Part shown: piece after piece, positions 1-6,703 of the stretch
Layout of the letters: the number at the start of each line of letters is the position of its first letter
How positions within the stretch are numbered: position 1 is the stretch's first letter
Source: CAXXOK01 sp001604115
GTDB taxonomy: Bacteria > Bacillota > Clostridia > Christensenellales > Aristaeellaceae
DNA: 51,717 nucleotides
Reading direction: 5' to 3'
Assembly: GCA_034928535.1 (NCBI GenBank)
Contig: JAYFOV010000037.1
Location: 1-51,717 of the forward strand
Translations under genes and position numbers: made by a program
Notes under the pieces: generated by a model
Seen by the model: only the letters and a program-made list of their open reading frames with translations
Databases searched by the model: none
What the model was told of the DNA's origin: nothing

Positions 1-1
1 G

Positions 2-49
2 GCAATAATGAGTGCGAACCCGCCTAGGGTAGCACGCGGGCAGGAGTAG
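2..49 (+). CDS. Possible C-terminal tail of an upstream gene (partial)
   Basis: Only this frame is open from the left edge. It ends in TAG at 47-49, six bases before the ATG of the HATPase gene, and the GGAG ribosome site of that gene overlaps the stop. The 15 visible residues carry no motif. The tight spacing fits a co-transcribed upstream gene, and in related hydrogenase loci as I remember them that position often holds a DRTGG-domain protein. This is inference from position only. Confidence 0.3.
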   Translation, partial: AIMSANPPRVARGQE

Positions 50-55
50 CAAAGC

Positions 56-481
56 ATGCAACAATACGCCATGATGGATGTTTACGATATTCACGCACTG
101 GACTATGCAAGCGCCGGCGATGCATCAGCTACCATCAAGCGCAAGCTTAAACAGCTGGGTGTGGACAGTACTGTGCTTCGGCGAATCGCGGTGGCCAGTT
201 ATGAGGCGGAGCTGAACCTGATCATTCACAGCATGGGCGGTACGCTGACAATGTACCTTTCTACCACGGAAATCAAGCTTGTTTCCAAGGATGTGGGACC
301 GGGCATTCCCAATATCGAGCAGGCGCTGCTGGAGGGCTACTCTACCGCAAATGAGGAAGCCCGCAATATGGGCTTTGGCGCTGGTATGGGTCTGCCCAAC
401 ATGCGGCGCAACGCCGATGGATTTGCGATCCAAAGCACGGTTGGCATAGGGACGGAAATTCAGATGTGGTTCCAAATATAA
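56..481 (+). CDS. Small HATPase / RsbW-like anti-sigma-type ATP-binding protein
   Basis: A 141-residue single-domain protein of the GHKL ATPase fold, as in anti-sigma factors and serine kinases of the RsbW type. Visible motifs are an N-box (YEAELNLIIHS, about residues 50-60), a G1-like DVGPGI (about 78-83) and a G2-like GFGAGMGLPNM (about 109-119). There is no dimerisation or phospho-acceptor His domain, so it is not a complete sensor kinase. The start is ATG 56 behind GGAG. It is the first gene of the sensory-hydrogenase cluster and lies 62 bases before the hydrogenase-like gene. Clusters of this kind pair such ATPases with sensory [FeFe]-hydrogenases, so a role in relaying a redox or H2 signal by binding or phosphorylating a partner is likely. 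The partner cannot be told from sequence. Confidence 0.8.
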   Translation: MQQYAMMDVYDIHALDYASAGDASATIKRKLKQLGVDSTVLRRIAVASYEAELNLIIHSMGGTLTMYLSTTEIKLVSKDVGPGIPNIEQALLEGYSTANEEARNMGFGAGMGLPNMRRNADGFAIQSTVGIGTEIQMWFQI

Positions 482-543
482 AGCGGCTACCAGAGCAGTT
501 AGGCGCTGCTCCCGCCGCAACAGGGAAAGCAGGGAATGCGCTT

Positions 544-1692
544 ATGGAAGAGAAACGCTATCACTCCGTACGGCTGGATAAGGACAAGTGCAAAGGCTGC
601 ACCAATTGCCTCAAGCGCTGCCCTACCGAAGCTATACGGGTGCGCGGCGGGCGTGCGCACATCATTGATGAACGCTGCATTGATTGCGGTGAGTGCATCC
701 GTGTTTGCGAGTTCCATGCTAAGTACGCCCAGACGGATCCGCTGGCGACCATTAATCGCTTCAAGTACAAAATCGCGTTGCCGGCACCCTCCCTGTACGG
801 TCAGTTCAAGCGGGTCGCAACTGCAGGGCAAATCCTGGAAGGCTTGTTGCGCATGGGCTTTGATGATGTTTTTGAGGTGGCCATGGCCGCCGATATCGTG
901 ACACGCGCCATTCGAGAGCACATGCGCAATATGACGCCCAACCAGTTCCCGCTGATTTCATCCGCTTGCCCCGCCATCACGCGCCTGATTCAGGTTCGGT
1001 TTCCGGAGTTGATCCCGCATATCGTGGATGTGCGGCAGCCTATGGAAGTAGCAGCCATGGTGGCCAAACGCGAGTTTTGTCAATCCCGCGGTGTCAATGA
1101 AGCAGACGTAGGCTGTTTTTTTATCACGCCGTGCGCAGCGAAAATGACTGCGATCCGCAACCCGATCGGCCATGAACAGTCCGCGGTGGATGGCGCAATT
1201 TCCATGCTTGAAATCTATGGGCTGCTGGCTGGCCTGCTTAAAAAATACACGAACGAGCCCAGCCTATCCCATGCGACTTCCTTTGGCGTTGGTTGGGCCA
1301 ACAACGGTGGGGAAGCCCTTGCCGTGAGCCCGGAAAACAGCATGGCTGTGGATGGCATCGAAAACGTGATCCATGTGCTGGAGGAGATTGAAAACAACAA
1401 GCTGCGTGATCTGGTGTTTTTTGAAGGCGCAGCATGTACGGGCGGCTGCGTGGGCGGGCCTCTCACGTTGGAAAACGGCTATATCGCCCGCAACAGCATC
1501 CGCGCTCTGATGAAAAACTCCGATCTTCGCCATCCGGACGAGGTGGTCAAGGCATCCTACCTGACCAAATATCCGCTCAACACCACACAAAAGATCACAC
1601 CCAACAGTGTGATGAAGCTGGATGAAGAGATCGCCGAAGCAATGCGCAAAATGGTACCGATGGACGATATTGAGCGTTCGCTGCCTGGATAG
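544..1692 (+). CDS. Sensory-type [FeFe]-hydrogenase (group C-like), C-terminal domain cut by in-frame TAG
   Basis: As written, 382 residues. An N-terminal 2x[4Fe-4S] ferredoxin domain has Cys16/19/22/26 and Cys45/48/51/55. The H-cluster domain has all four cluster cysteines: Cys142 (motif SSACPAI), Cys197 (TPCAAK), Cys298 and Cys302 (CTGGC). The proton-transfer cysteine next to Cys142 is replaced by Ala141, as described for sensory group C enzymes, so a sensor of H2 or redox state rather than a bulk catalyst is expected. ATG 544 is preferred to the more upstream GTG 466 because it begins the conserved MEEKRYHSVRLDKDKC stretch and avoids overlapping the HATPase gene. The TAG at 1690-1692 follows LPG; the same frame then continues into a conserved Cys-rich domain ending at 1848. 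The full family form would be 434 residues. Either the gene has a nonsense change, there is a base-call error, or the amber codon is read through. Confidence 0.85.
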   Translation: MEEKRYHSVRLDKDKCKGCTNCLKRCPTEAIRVRGGRAHIIDERCIDCGECIRVCEFHAKYAQTDPLATINRFKYKIALPAPSLYGQFKRVATAGQILEGLLRMGFDDVFEVAMAADIVTRAIREHMRNMTPNQFPLISSACPAITRLIQVRFPELIPHIVDVRQPMEVAAMVAKREFCQSRGVNEADVGCFFITPCAAKMTAIRNPIGHEQSAVDGAISMLEIYGLLAGLLKKYTNEPSLSHATSFGVGWANNGGEALAVSPENSMAVDGIENVIHVLEEIENNKLRDLVFFEGAACTGGCVGGPLTLENGYIARNSIRALMKNSDLRHPDEVVKASYLTKYPLNTTQKITPNSVMKLDEEIAEAMRKMVPMDDIERSLPG

Positions 1693-1848
1693 GACTGCGG
1701 CAGTTGCGGCAGCCCGACGTGCCGCACCTTCGCGGAGGATATCGTTCGCGGTCATGCCAACAAAATGGATTGCATCCATATTTTAAAAGATCAACTCAAG
1801 ATCATGGCGCAAAAAATGGTGGAGCTGGCGAAAACCACCAGAGAATAG
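1693..1848 (+). pseudogene. Out-of-reach C-terminal Fe-S domain of the sensory hydrogenase, after the TAG
   Basis: In frame with the hydrogenase, 51 codons follow the TAG without interruption and end at TAG 1846-1848. They begin DCGSCGSPTCRTFAEDIV and contain a later DCI, the pattern of the small 4-Cys Fe-S domain that follows the H-domain in this family (Cys at extension residues 2, 5, 10 and a later Cys near 26). There is no start codon with a ribosome site that would let it be made alone. The coding pattern is intact, so the interruption is either very recent, a sequencing error, or suppressed. The next gene's ribosome site (AGGGGAAG) begins at this second TAG, so the original gene end still sets operon spacing. 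Confidence 0.8.
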
Positions 1849-1858
1849 GGGAAGAACT

Positions 1859-2206
1859 TTGACAGTACGTGAATTGACCAATCTGCTGGCAGCGCATGAG
1901 GTGGACGGCAACACCGAGCCCGATGCGCCGGTGACTTGCGGCTATGCATGCGATTTGCTCAGCTGGGTGCTGGCGCACGGACAAAAGGGCATGGCTTGGT
2001 GCACCGTGCAAACGCACGTGAATGTGGTTGCCATCGCCGTGTTGATGGAGATGGCTTGCGTGATCTTCGTGGAGGGAAACCAGCCGGAGGAAACCGCCGT
2101 AGCGAAAGCACGCGAAGAAGGCATCGCTTTGCTCACGACGGATAAAACGGCCTATGAAGTATGTGGGCTGATGATGGGCCATGGTGTTCAGCCGCCCAGG
2201 GAGTAA
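1859..2206 (+). CDS. DRTGG-like domain protein of the hydrogenase cluster
   Basis: 115 residues beginning at TTG 1859, with AGGGGAAG about 7 bases upstream and no better ATG. The sequence resembles stand-alone DRTGG-type domains found beside sensory hydrogenases: a leading helical segment (TVRELTNLLAA), then VTCGYACDLLSWVLA, a middle VQTHVNVVAIA, and a C-terminal LLTTDKTAYEVCGLM. DRTGG domains occur in BioD-like and Pta N-terminal proteins and are thought to bind ligand or serve regulation, without known catalysis. There are no transmembrane segments. It sits 10 bases after the hydrogenase domain end and 3 bases before the PHP gene, so it is co-transcribed. A regulatory role in the sensory module is inference. 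Confidence 0.75.
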   Translation: MTVRELTNLLAAHEVDGNTEPDAPVTCGYACDLLSWVLAHGQKGMAWCTVQTHVNVVAIAVLMEMACVIFVEGNQPEETAVAKAREEGIALLTTDKTAYEVCGLMMGHGVQPPRE

Positions 2207-2209
2207 CCT

Positions 2210-2917
2210 GTGCTTGCCTATTGTGATTTGCATATCCATTCATGTCTTTCCCCTTGTGCCAATGACGATATGACCCCATGGAACATTGTCGGCATGGCGA
2301 AGGTGAAGGGCTTGGATGTAATTGCCCTGACCGATCACAACGCGGCGGACAACCTCCCCCAGGCCATGCTGGCGGGGCAGGCGTATGGTGTGTCTATATT
2401 GCCAGGCATGGAACTGACCTCGCGTGAGGATGTGCATTTGTTGGCCTATTTTCCGGATCTAGCTGCCGCGATGGATTTTGGCAAGCGAGTATATGAGCAC
2501 TTACCGGCCATCGCCAATGACCGCAAGCTTTTTGGCAATCAGCTGATCATCGGCGATGGCGATGCAACGACTGGCCAAGTCGAAAAACTGCTGTTCACGG
2601 CTACCGACTGGTCGGCAGATGAGCTGGCTGCCCTTGTGTTGGCACAGGGGGGCGTCTGTGTGCCGGCACACATCAACCGTGGTGGAAACGGCATGCTCAG
2701 CGCATTGGGATGGATGCCGCCATTGCCTCAGTTTCCGGTGGTAGAGGTGTACCGCGCCATACCATGCGCGCCTGATGCGCTCCGTGGGCGTTTGGTGCTG
2801 CATAGTTCGGATGCGCATCGGCTGGAAGATATTGCAGAGCGCGATTTTGTGCTGAACCTTGAAGCTCCCACCGCGCAGGCAGTGATGGCTGCGCTTCGAA
2901 AACAGGCGGTTCGGTAG
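2210..2917 (+). CDS. PHP-domain metal-dependent phosphoesterase
   Basis: 235 residues from GTG 2210. PHP-domain metal-binding motifs are visible in order: CDLHIHSCLSPC (about residues 5-16), ALTDHN (about 39-44), a GMELTSREDVHLLAYF block (about 66-81), HIN (about 152), and HSSDAHRLEDI near residue 200. This is the histidine/aspartate set that binds two or three metal ions in PHP phosphoesterases related to YciV and the PolC/DnaE PHP domains. The substrate is probably a phosphorylated nucleotide or small molecule but cannot be told. It follows the DRTGG gene by 3 bases and ends the first half of the hydrogenase locus. Its steady presence in such clusters suggests a part in signalling or cofactor turnover. 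Confidence 0.85.
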   Translation: MLAYCDLHIHSCLSPCANDDMTPWNIVGMAKVKGLDVIALTDHNAADNLPQAMLAGQAYGVSILPGMELTSREDVHLLAYFPDLAAAMDFGKRVYEHLPAIANDRKLFGNQLIIGDGDATTGQVEKLLFTATDWSADELAALVLAQGGVCVPAHINRGGNGMLSALGWMPPLPQFPVVEVYRAIPCAPDALRGRLVLHSSDAHRLEDIAERDFVLNLEAPTAQAVMAALRKQAVR

Positions 2918-3475
2918 GTTTCGAAAACGATATCATACAATGATTACGCTAAATATGCTTGCTTTGCTGGTTTTGCGAGCCGGCGTGAGTTTCCGCACCT
3001 TCATGGTCATCGGATCGCGCAATGCTTGTACATATTCTTGTTTTCGATACTCAGCCCTTGATATACTAAGCAGCGCTTTTCCTGGTACATGCGGGATGTT
3101 GTATTACATGCAAGGAAAAAATGCTGGCGGTAAGGTATGATAGCGAAAACGATCAAATATTTTCGTGAATTATAACGTGAATATATTGTAAGGGATTGCT
3201 GAGTAGGCAACCTACCTTCTGAAAAAGAAAAAAAGGGTTAGCCCTTTCTAACCAAGCATTTTGAATGGCAAAGTTTCAGCAATCCGATACCTTTATATTC
3301 AGAAAAAATGCGTTTGATTGCATTAGTTTTGTTTATCCGGTAAATAATCGTCAAAATCTTCACATTTTTTTTGCCGATTGCGTGCATTTCCTCTTGACGT
3401 GTGATAGAATGTCATTGCTGTGTTTATCATCGCACGCTGTTGCGAGCGAAAGATTTGAGGAGGTCTCAGGCTGTC
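2918..3475 (+). other. 558-base AT-richer gap between the sensory and catalytic hydrogenase genes
   Basis: No convincing gene: open frames at 2940-3140 and 3265-3537 lack ribosome sites and family resemblance. The stretch is clearly more AT-rich than its flanks. A nested dyad lies at 3232-3253 (AAAGGG, TTAG, CCCTTT, overlapping GGTTAG and CTAACC). A TAGAAT -10-like hexamer sits at 3405-3410 without a good -35 at 17 bases; TTGACG at 3394-3399 is too close to pair with it. The gap probably holds the promoter and control sites of the hydABC genes. I could not identify a Rex-type operator with confidence. Confidence 0.5.
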
Positions 3476-3946
3476 ATGTCCGAACAGAAGGCAATGTTTG
3501 CAGAGCTGCAAAAGGCAATCGACGAGCACAAGAGTGACAAGGGCGCGTTGATGCCGGTGTTGCAAGCCGCGCAGGGCATCTTTGGATGCGTTCCCATGGA
3601 TGTGCAGGAGTATATCGCCGATGCGCTTGGCACCACCCTGAGCGATGTGTATGGCGTCGCGACGTTTTACTCCCAATTTTCTCTGCAGCCGAAGGGCAAA
3701 TTCGTTATTGGTGTTTGCATGGGTACGGCTTGCTATGTACGCGGCGCGCAAAAGGTGCTGGATCGTGTGCAGAAGGAACTCAATGTGGATGTTGGCGGCA
3801 CCACGAAGGATGGCATGTTTACCATCCAGGCTACGCGCTGCCTGGGCGCTTGCGGCCTTGCTCCGGTGATGATGATCAACGAGGAAGTCTACGGTCGCCT
3901 GACTGAAGCAGAGATCCCTTCCATTTTGGAGAAGTACAAAGCCTGA
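3476..3946 (+). CDS. hydC: HydC / HndA: NuoE-like 2Fe-2S subunit of the bifurcating hydrogenase
   Basis: 156 residues, the usual size for a NuoE-like (24 kDa) thioredoxin-fold [2Fe-2S] subunit. Cluster ligands are in the pattern CMGTAC (C-x4-C) and CLGAC (C-x3-C), the latter followed by GLAPVMMI. The N-terminal helical domain includes LMPVLQAAQGIFGCVP and the DVYGVATFYSQFSL block typical of NuoE. ATG 3476 is chosen over upstream frame-open codons because GAGGAGG lies at 3457-3463 and MSEQK begins the family-like region. The subunit passes electrons between the NuoF-like HydB and the rest of the complex in the cytoplasm. It is followed by the HATPase gene after 1 base, then the ferredoxin, HydB and HydA, giving the classic trimeric or tetrameric HydABC/HndABCD set. 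Confidence 0.93.
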   Translation: MSEQKAMFAELQKAIDEHKSDKGALMPVLQAAQGIFGCVPMDVQEYIADALGTTLSDVYGVATFYSQFSLQPKGKFVIGVCMGTACYVRGAQKVLDRVQKELNVDVGGTTKDGMFTIQATRCLGACGLAPVMMINEEVYGRLTEAEIPSILEKYKA

Positions 3947-3947
3947 T

Positions 3948-4493
3948 ATGCGGGACTTATCCATGCATGTTCTGGACATTGCCCAAAACAGCGTCAAGGC
4001 GGGCGCAACGCTGGTGGAAATTCGCTTTTCGATCAGTGTGGATCAGTGGCTGACGCTCACCATCCGGGATAATGGATGCGGTATGAGTCCGGAACTGCTG
4101 GCAAAGGCGAAGGATCCCTTTACCACCACGCGCACTACGCGCAAAGTGGGATTGGGCATTCCGCTGTTGCTGGAGAATGCCGAACGCACAGGCGGTGATG
4201 TGGTCATCGAAAGCGAGCCGGGCGCAGGTACATTGTTGACTGCCGCGTTCGATCTGCGCAATATTGATTGCCCGCCGATGGGTTCCATGGCGGATACGCT
4301 TCTATCCCTGGTGGTGCTCAATCCCGAGACGCCGGACTTTGTTTTTGAAGCATGTGCGCCGCACCAAGAGGCCAGCTTTGACACTCGGATGATCCGCTCC
4401 GCTTTGGGGGATGTTCCCTTGAACGTGCCGGATGTGGTCGCTTGGATGCGAGATGCAATCAATGAAGAGTTTAACCCAATTTTGGAGGTGTAA
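3948..4493 (+). CDS. Second HATPase-domain protein of the hydrogenase operon
   Basis: 181 residues starting at ATG 3948, one base after the stop of hydC. The GHKL ATPase motifs are an N-box (LDIAQNSVKAGA, about residues 9-20), G1 DNGCGM (about 41-46) and G2 GLGIPLLLENA (about 66-76). The C-terminal 80 residues have no recognised motif. There is no phospho-accepting His, HAMP or membrane segment. Proteins like this regularly sit between the NuoE-like and ferredoxin genes of Clostridia hydrogenase operons. Their function has not been settled as far as I know. The two HATPases in this locus differ in sequence and length, so they may serve different partners. Confidence 0.85.
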   Translation: MRDLSMHVLDIAQNSVKAGATLVEIRFSISVDQWLTLTIRDNGCGMSPELLAKAKDPFTTTRTTRKVGLGIPLLLENAERTGGDVVIESEPGAGTLLTAAFDLRNIDCPPMGSMADTLLSLVVLNPETPDFVFEACAPHQEASFDTRMIRSALGDVPLNVPDVVAWMRDAINEEFNPILEV

Positions 4494-4496
4494 CAC

Positions 4497-4871
4497 TTGA
4501 AATCCATCGCTGAATTGGAAGCCATCCGTCAAAAGACGCTGGAACGCGTTTCTTATCGCAAAGATGCAAGCAACGATACGCGCATCGTGGTTGGCATGGC
4601 GACCTGCGGCATTGCCGCCGGCGCACGCCCTGTGATGCTTGCGTTCATTGACGAGATTGAAAAACGAAACCTGACCGGAGTCACCGTTTCCCAGACCGGC
4701 TGCATCGGCATGTGCCGCCTGGAACCCATGGTGGATGTGATCGTGCCCGGCAAGGAAAAAGTGACCTATGTGAATTTGACCCCGGACATGGTTCCGCGCA
4801 TTGTGACGGAGCACATCGTCAACGGCAACCCGGTTGTAGAGCACGCCATCGGCGCAACAGAAGTGAAATAA
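4497..4871 (+). CDS. HndB-like (2Fe-2S) thioredoxin-fold ferredoxin
   Basis: 124 residues from TTG 4497, with GGAGG just upstream overlapping the end of the HATPase gene. A thioredoxin-like [2Fe-2S] fold is supported by TCGIAAGARPV near residue 35, the C-terminal pair TGCIGMCRLEPM (C-x3-C, about 65-76) and a closing VTYVNLTPDMVPRIV segment. The first half of the usual C-x4-C motif is reduced to a single clear Cys (MATCGIAAGA), a feature I believe is common in HndB proteins. It would be a small electron carrier or extra subunit of the NADH/ferredoxin-dependent hydrogenase. It lies 23 bases before hydB and is surely co-transcribed. Confidence 0.87.
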   Translation: MKSIAELEAIRQKTLERVSYRKDASNDTRIVVGMATCGIAAGARPVMLAFIDEIEKRNLTGVTVSQTGCIGMCRLEPMVDVIVPGKEKVTYVNLTPDMVPRIVTEHIVNGNPVVEHAIGATEVK

Positions 4872-4894
4872 CAGTGGCCTAAGGAGGAAGTACC

Positions 4895-6688
4895 ATGGAT
4901 TTTTATCGCGCACAAGTGCTCGTTTGCGGCGGTACCGGGTGCACGTCGTCCGGCTCCAATGAAATTGTGGAGCGTTTGGAGGAACAGATTCTCAAAAACG
5001 GCCTTGATAAGGAAATCAAGGTTGTGCGTACCGGTTGCTTTGGCCTTTGCGAGGCTGGCCCGGTAGTCATCGTGTACCCGGAAGGCACCTTTTATTCCCG
5101 CGTGCGTGCCGAAGATGTGCAGGAGATTGTCGATGAGCACCTGATCAAAGGGCGCATTGTGCAGCACCTGGTCTATCGGGATAAAGGGCATGAAGACGAG
5201 CACCATCTTGCGCTGGAAGAAATCGATTTTTACAAAAAGCAAAAGCGCATCGCGCTGCGCAACTGCGGCGTGATCGATCCGGAAAACATTGATGAATATA
5301 TCGCCTTTGACGGCTACAAAGCACTGTCCAAGGTGCTCACTGAAATGAAGCCGGAAGATGTGATCCAGACCGTGCTGGACAGCGGCCTGCGTGGCCGTGG
5401 CGGCGCCGGATTCCCCACAGGCCTGAAATGGAAGTTTGCAGCCGCCTCCAAAGCGGAACAGAAGTACATGGTCTGTAACGCGGATGAAGGCGATCCCGGC
5501 GCATTTATGGATCGCTCTGTGCTGGAAGGCGACCCGCATGCGGTTGTGGAAGCCATGACCATCGCAGGCTTTGCCATCGGCGCTTCTGAAGGCTATGTGT
5601 ATGTGCGCGCTGAGTACCCCATTGCTGTCAAGCGGCTTGAGATCGCCATTGAGCAGGCCCGTGAATATGGTCTGCTGGGCAAGAACATCTTAGGCTCGGG
5701 TTTTAACTTTGATCTATTTGTGCGTCTGGGTGCAGGTGCGTTTGTCTGCGGCGAAGAAACCGCGCTCATGGCTTCCATTGAAGGCATGCGCGGCGAGCCC
5801 CGTCCCAAGCCGCCGTTCCCGGCAGTCCGCGGTCTCTTTGATGCGCCTACCAACATCAACAATGTGGAGACGTTCGCCAATGTACCGCAAATCATCCTGA
5901 ACGGGCCGGAGTGGTTCAAATCCATCGGCACGGAAAAATCCAGCGGCACCAAGGTGTTCGCGCTGGGTGGCAAGATCAACAACACCGGCCTGGTGGAAAT
6001 CCCCATGGGCACCAAGCTGCGCGAGATCATCTTTGACATCGGCGGGGGCATCCCCAATGGCAAAAAGTTCAAGGCAGTGCAGACGGGCGGCCCCTCCGGC
6101 GGTTGCATCCCCTCGGAGCTGCTGGATATCCCGATCGAGTATGATACGCTGACGCAGATCGGCTCCATGATGGGATCCGGCGGTATGATCGTTATGGACG
6201 AAGATAACTGCATGGTTGATATCGCGCGGTTCTTCCTGGACTTTACGGTGGATGAGAGCTGCGGCAAGTGCACGCCCTGCCGCATTGGCACCAAGCGTAT
6301 GCTGGAGATCCTGGAGCGCATTGTCAAGGGACGCGGTAAGGAAGGCGATATCGAGAAACTGGAGGCGCTGGCCAAAAACATCAAGGCTACGGCGTTGTGC
6401 GGCCTTGGACAGACCGCGCCCAACCCGGTGCTTTCCACCCTGCAGTATTTCCGCAGCGAGTATGAGGCGCATATTAAAGAAAAGCGCTGCCCCGCACATC
6501 ACTGCCAGGCGCTGCTCAATTATGTGATCACGGACAAATGCCGCGGCTGCACAGCTTGCATCAAAGTATGCCCCGTGACTGCCATCACCGGCACCGTCAA
6601 GGAAAAGCATGTGATCGATGCAGCCACGTGCATCAAGTGCGGTAGCTGTGTGGAGAAGTGCCGCTTTGGCGCCATTGAGAAGAGATAA
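4895..6688 (+). CDS. hydB: HydB / HndC: NuoF-like flavin subunit of the bifurcating hydrogenase
   Basis: 597 residues behind AGGAGG. The domains in order are an N-terminal thioredoxin-like [2Fe-2S] domain (C-GGTG-C near residue 12 and C-FGL-C near 48); the NuoF core with GLRGRGGAGFPTGLKW and NADEGDPGAFMDR for FMN and NAD(H) binding; GAGAFVCGEETALMASIEG; an SLBB region; the NuoF [4Fe-4S] site ESCGKCTPCRIG plus a later LCGLGQ cysteine; and a C-terminal 2x[4Fe-4S] ferredoxin domain (CRGCTACIKVCP and CIKCGSCVEKC). This is the subunit thought to hold the bifurcating flavin, splitting electrons between NAD and ferredoxin while HydA makes or uses H2. It is the expected length and fully intact. Confidence 0.96.
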   Translation: MDFYRAQVLVCGGTGCTSSGSNEIVERLEEQILKNGLDKEIKVVRTGCFGLCEAGPVVIVYPEGTFYSRVRAEDVQEIVDEHLIKGRIVQHLVYRDKGHEDEHHLALEEIDFYKKQKRIALRNCGVIDPENIDEYIAFDGYKALSKVLTEMKPEDVIQTVLDSGLRGRGGAGFPTGLKWKFAAASKAEQKYMVCNADEGDPGAFMDRSVLEGDPHAVVEAMTIAGFAIGASEGYVYVRAEYPIAVKRLEIAIEQAREYGLLGKNILGSGFNFDLFVRLGAGAFVCGEETALMASIEGMRGEPRPKPPFPAVRGLFDAPTNINNVETFANVPQIILNGPEWFKSIGTEKSSGTKVFALGGKINNTGLVEIPMGTKLREIIFDIGGGIPNGKKFKAVQTGGPSGGCIPSELLDIPIEYDTLTQIGSMMGSGGMIVMDEDNCMVDIARFFLDFTVDESCGKCTPCRIGTKRMLEILERIVKGRGKEGDIEKLEALAKNIKATALCGLGQTAPNPVLSTLQYFRSEYEAHIKEKRCPAHHCQALLNYVITDKCRGCTACIKVCPVTAITGTVKEKHVIDAATCIKCGSCVEKCRFGAIEKR

Positions 6689-6703
6689 CGAGGAGGAACA
6701 ACC

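Noticed and set aside
1690..1692. Genome-wide reassignment of TAG (for example to pyrrolysine or Gln)
   Set aside because: Several intact genes in the window end with TAG at the expected family length (PHP at 2917, mscS at 22926, Hsp70-like at 9966), so TAG is a working stop.
2940..3140. 66-residue open frame in the hydrogenase gap
   Set aside because: No ribosome site, odd composition and no recognisable motif; considered chance.
3394..3410. TTGACG plus TAGAAT as a promoter for hydC
   Set aside because: Only 5 bases separate the two hexamers, so they cannot be a -35/-10 pair.
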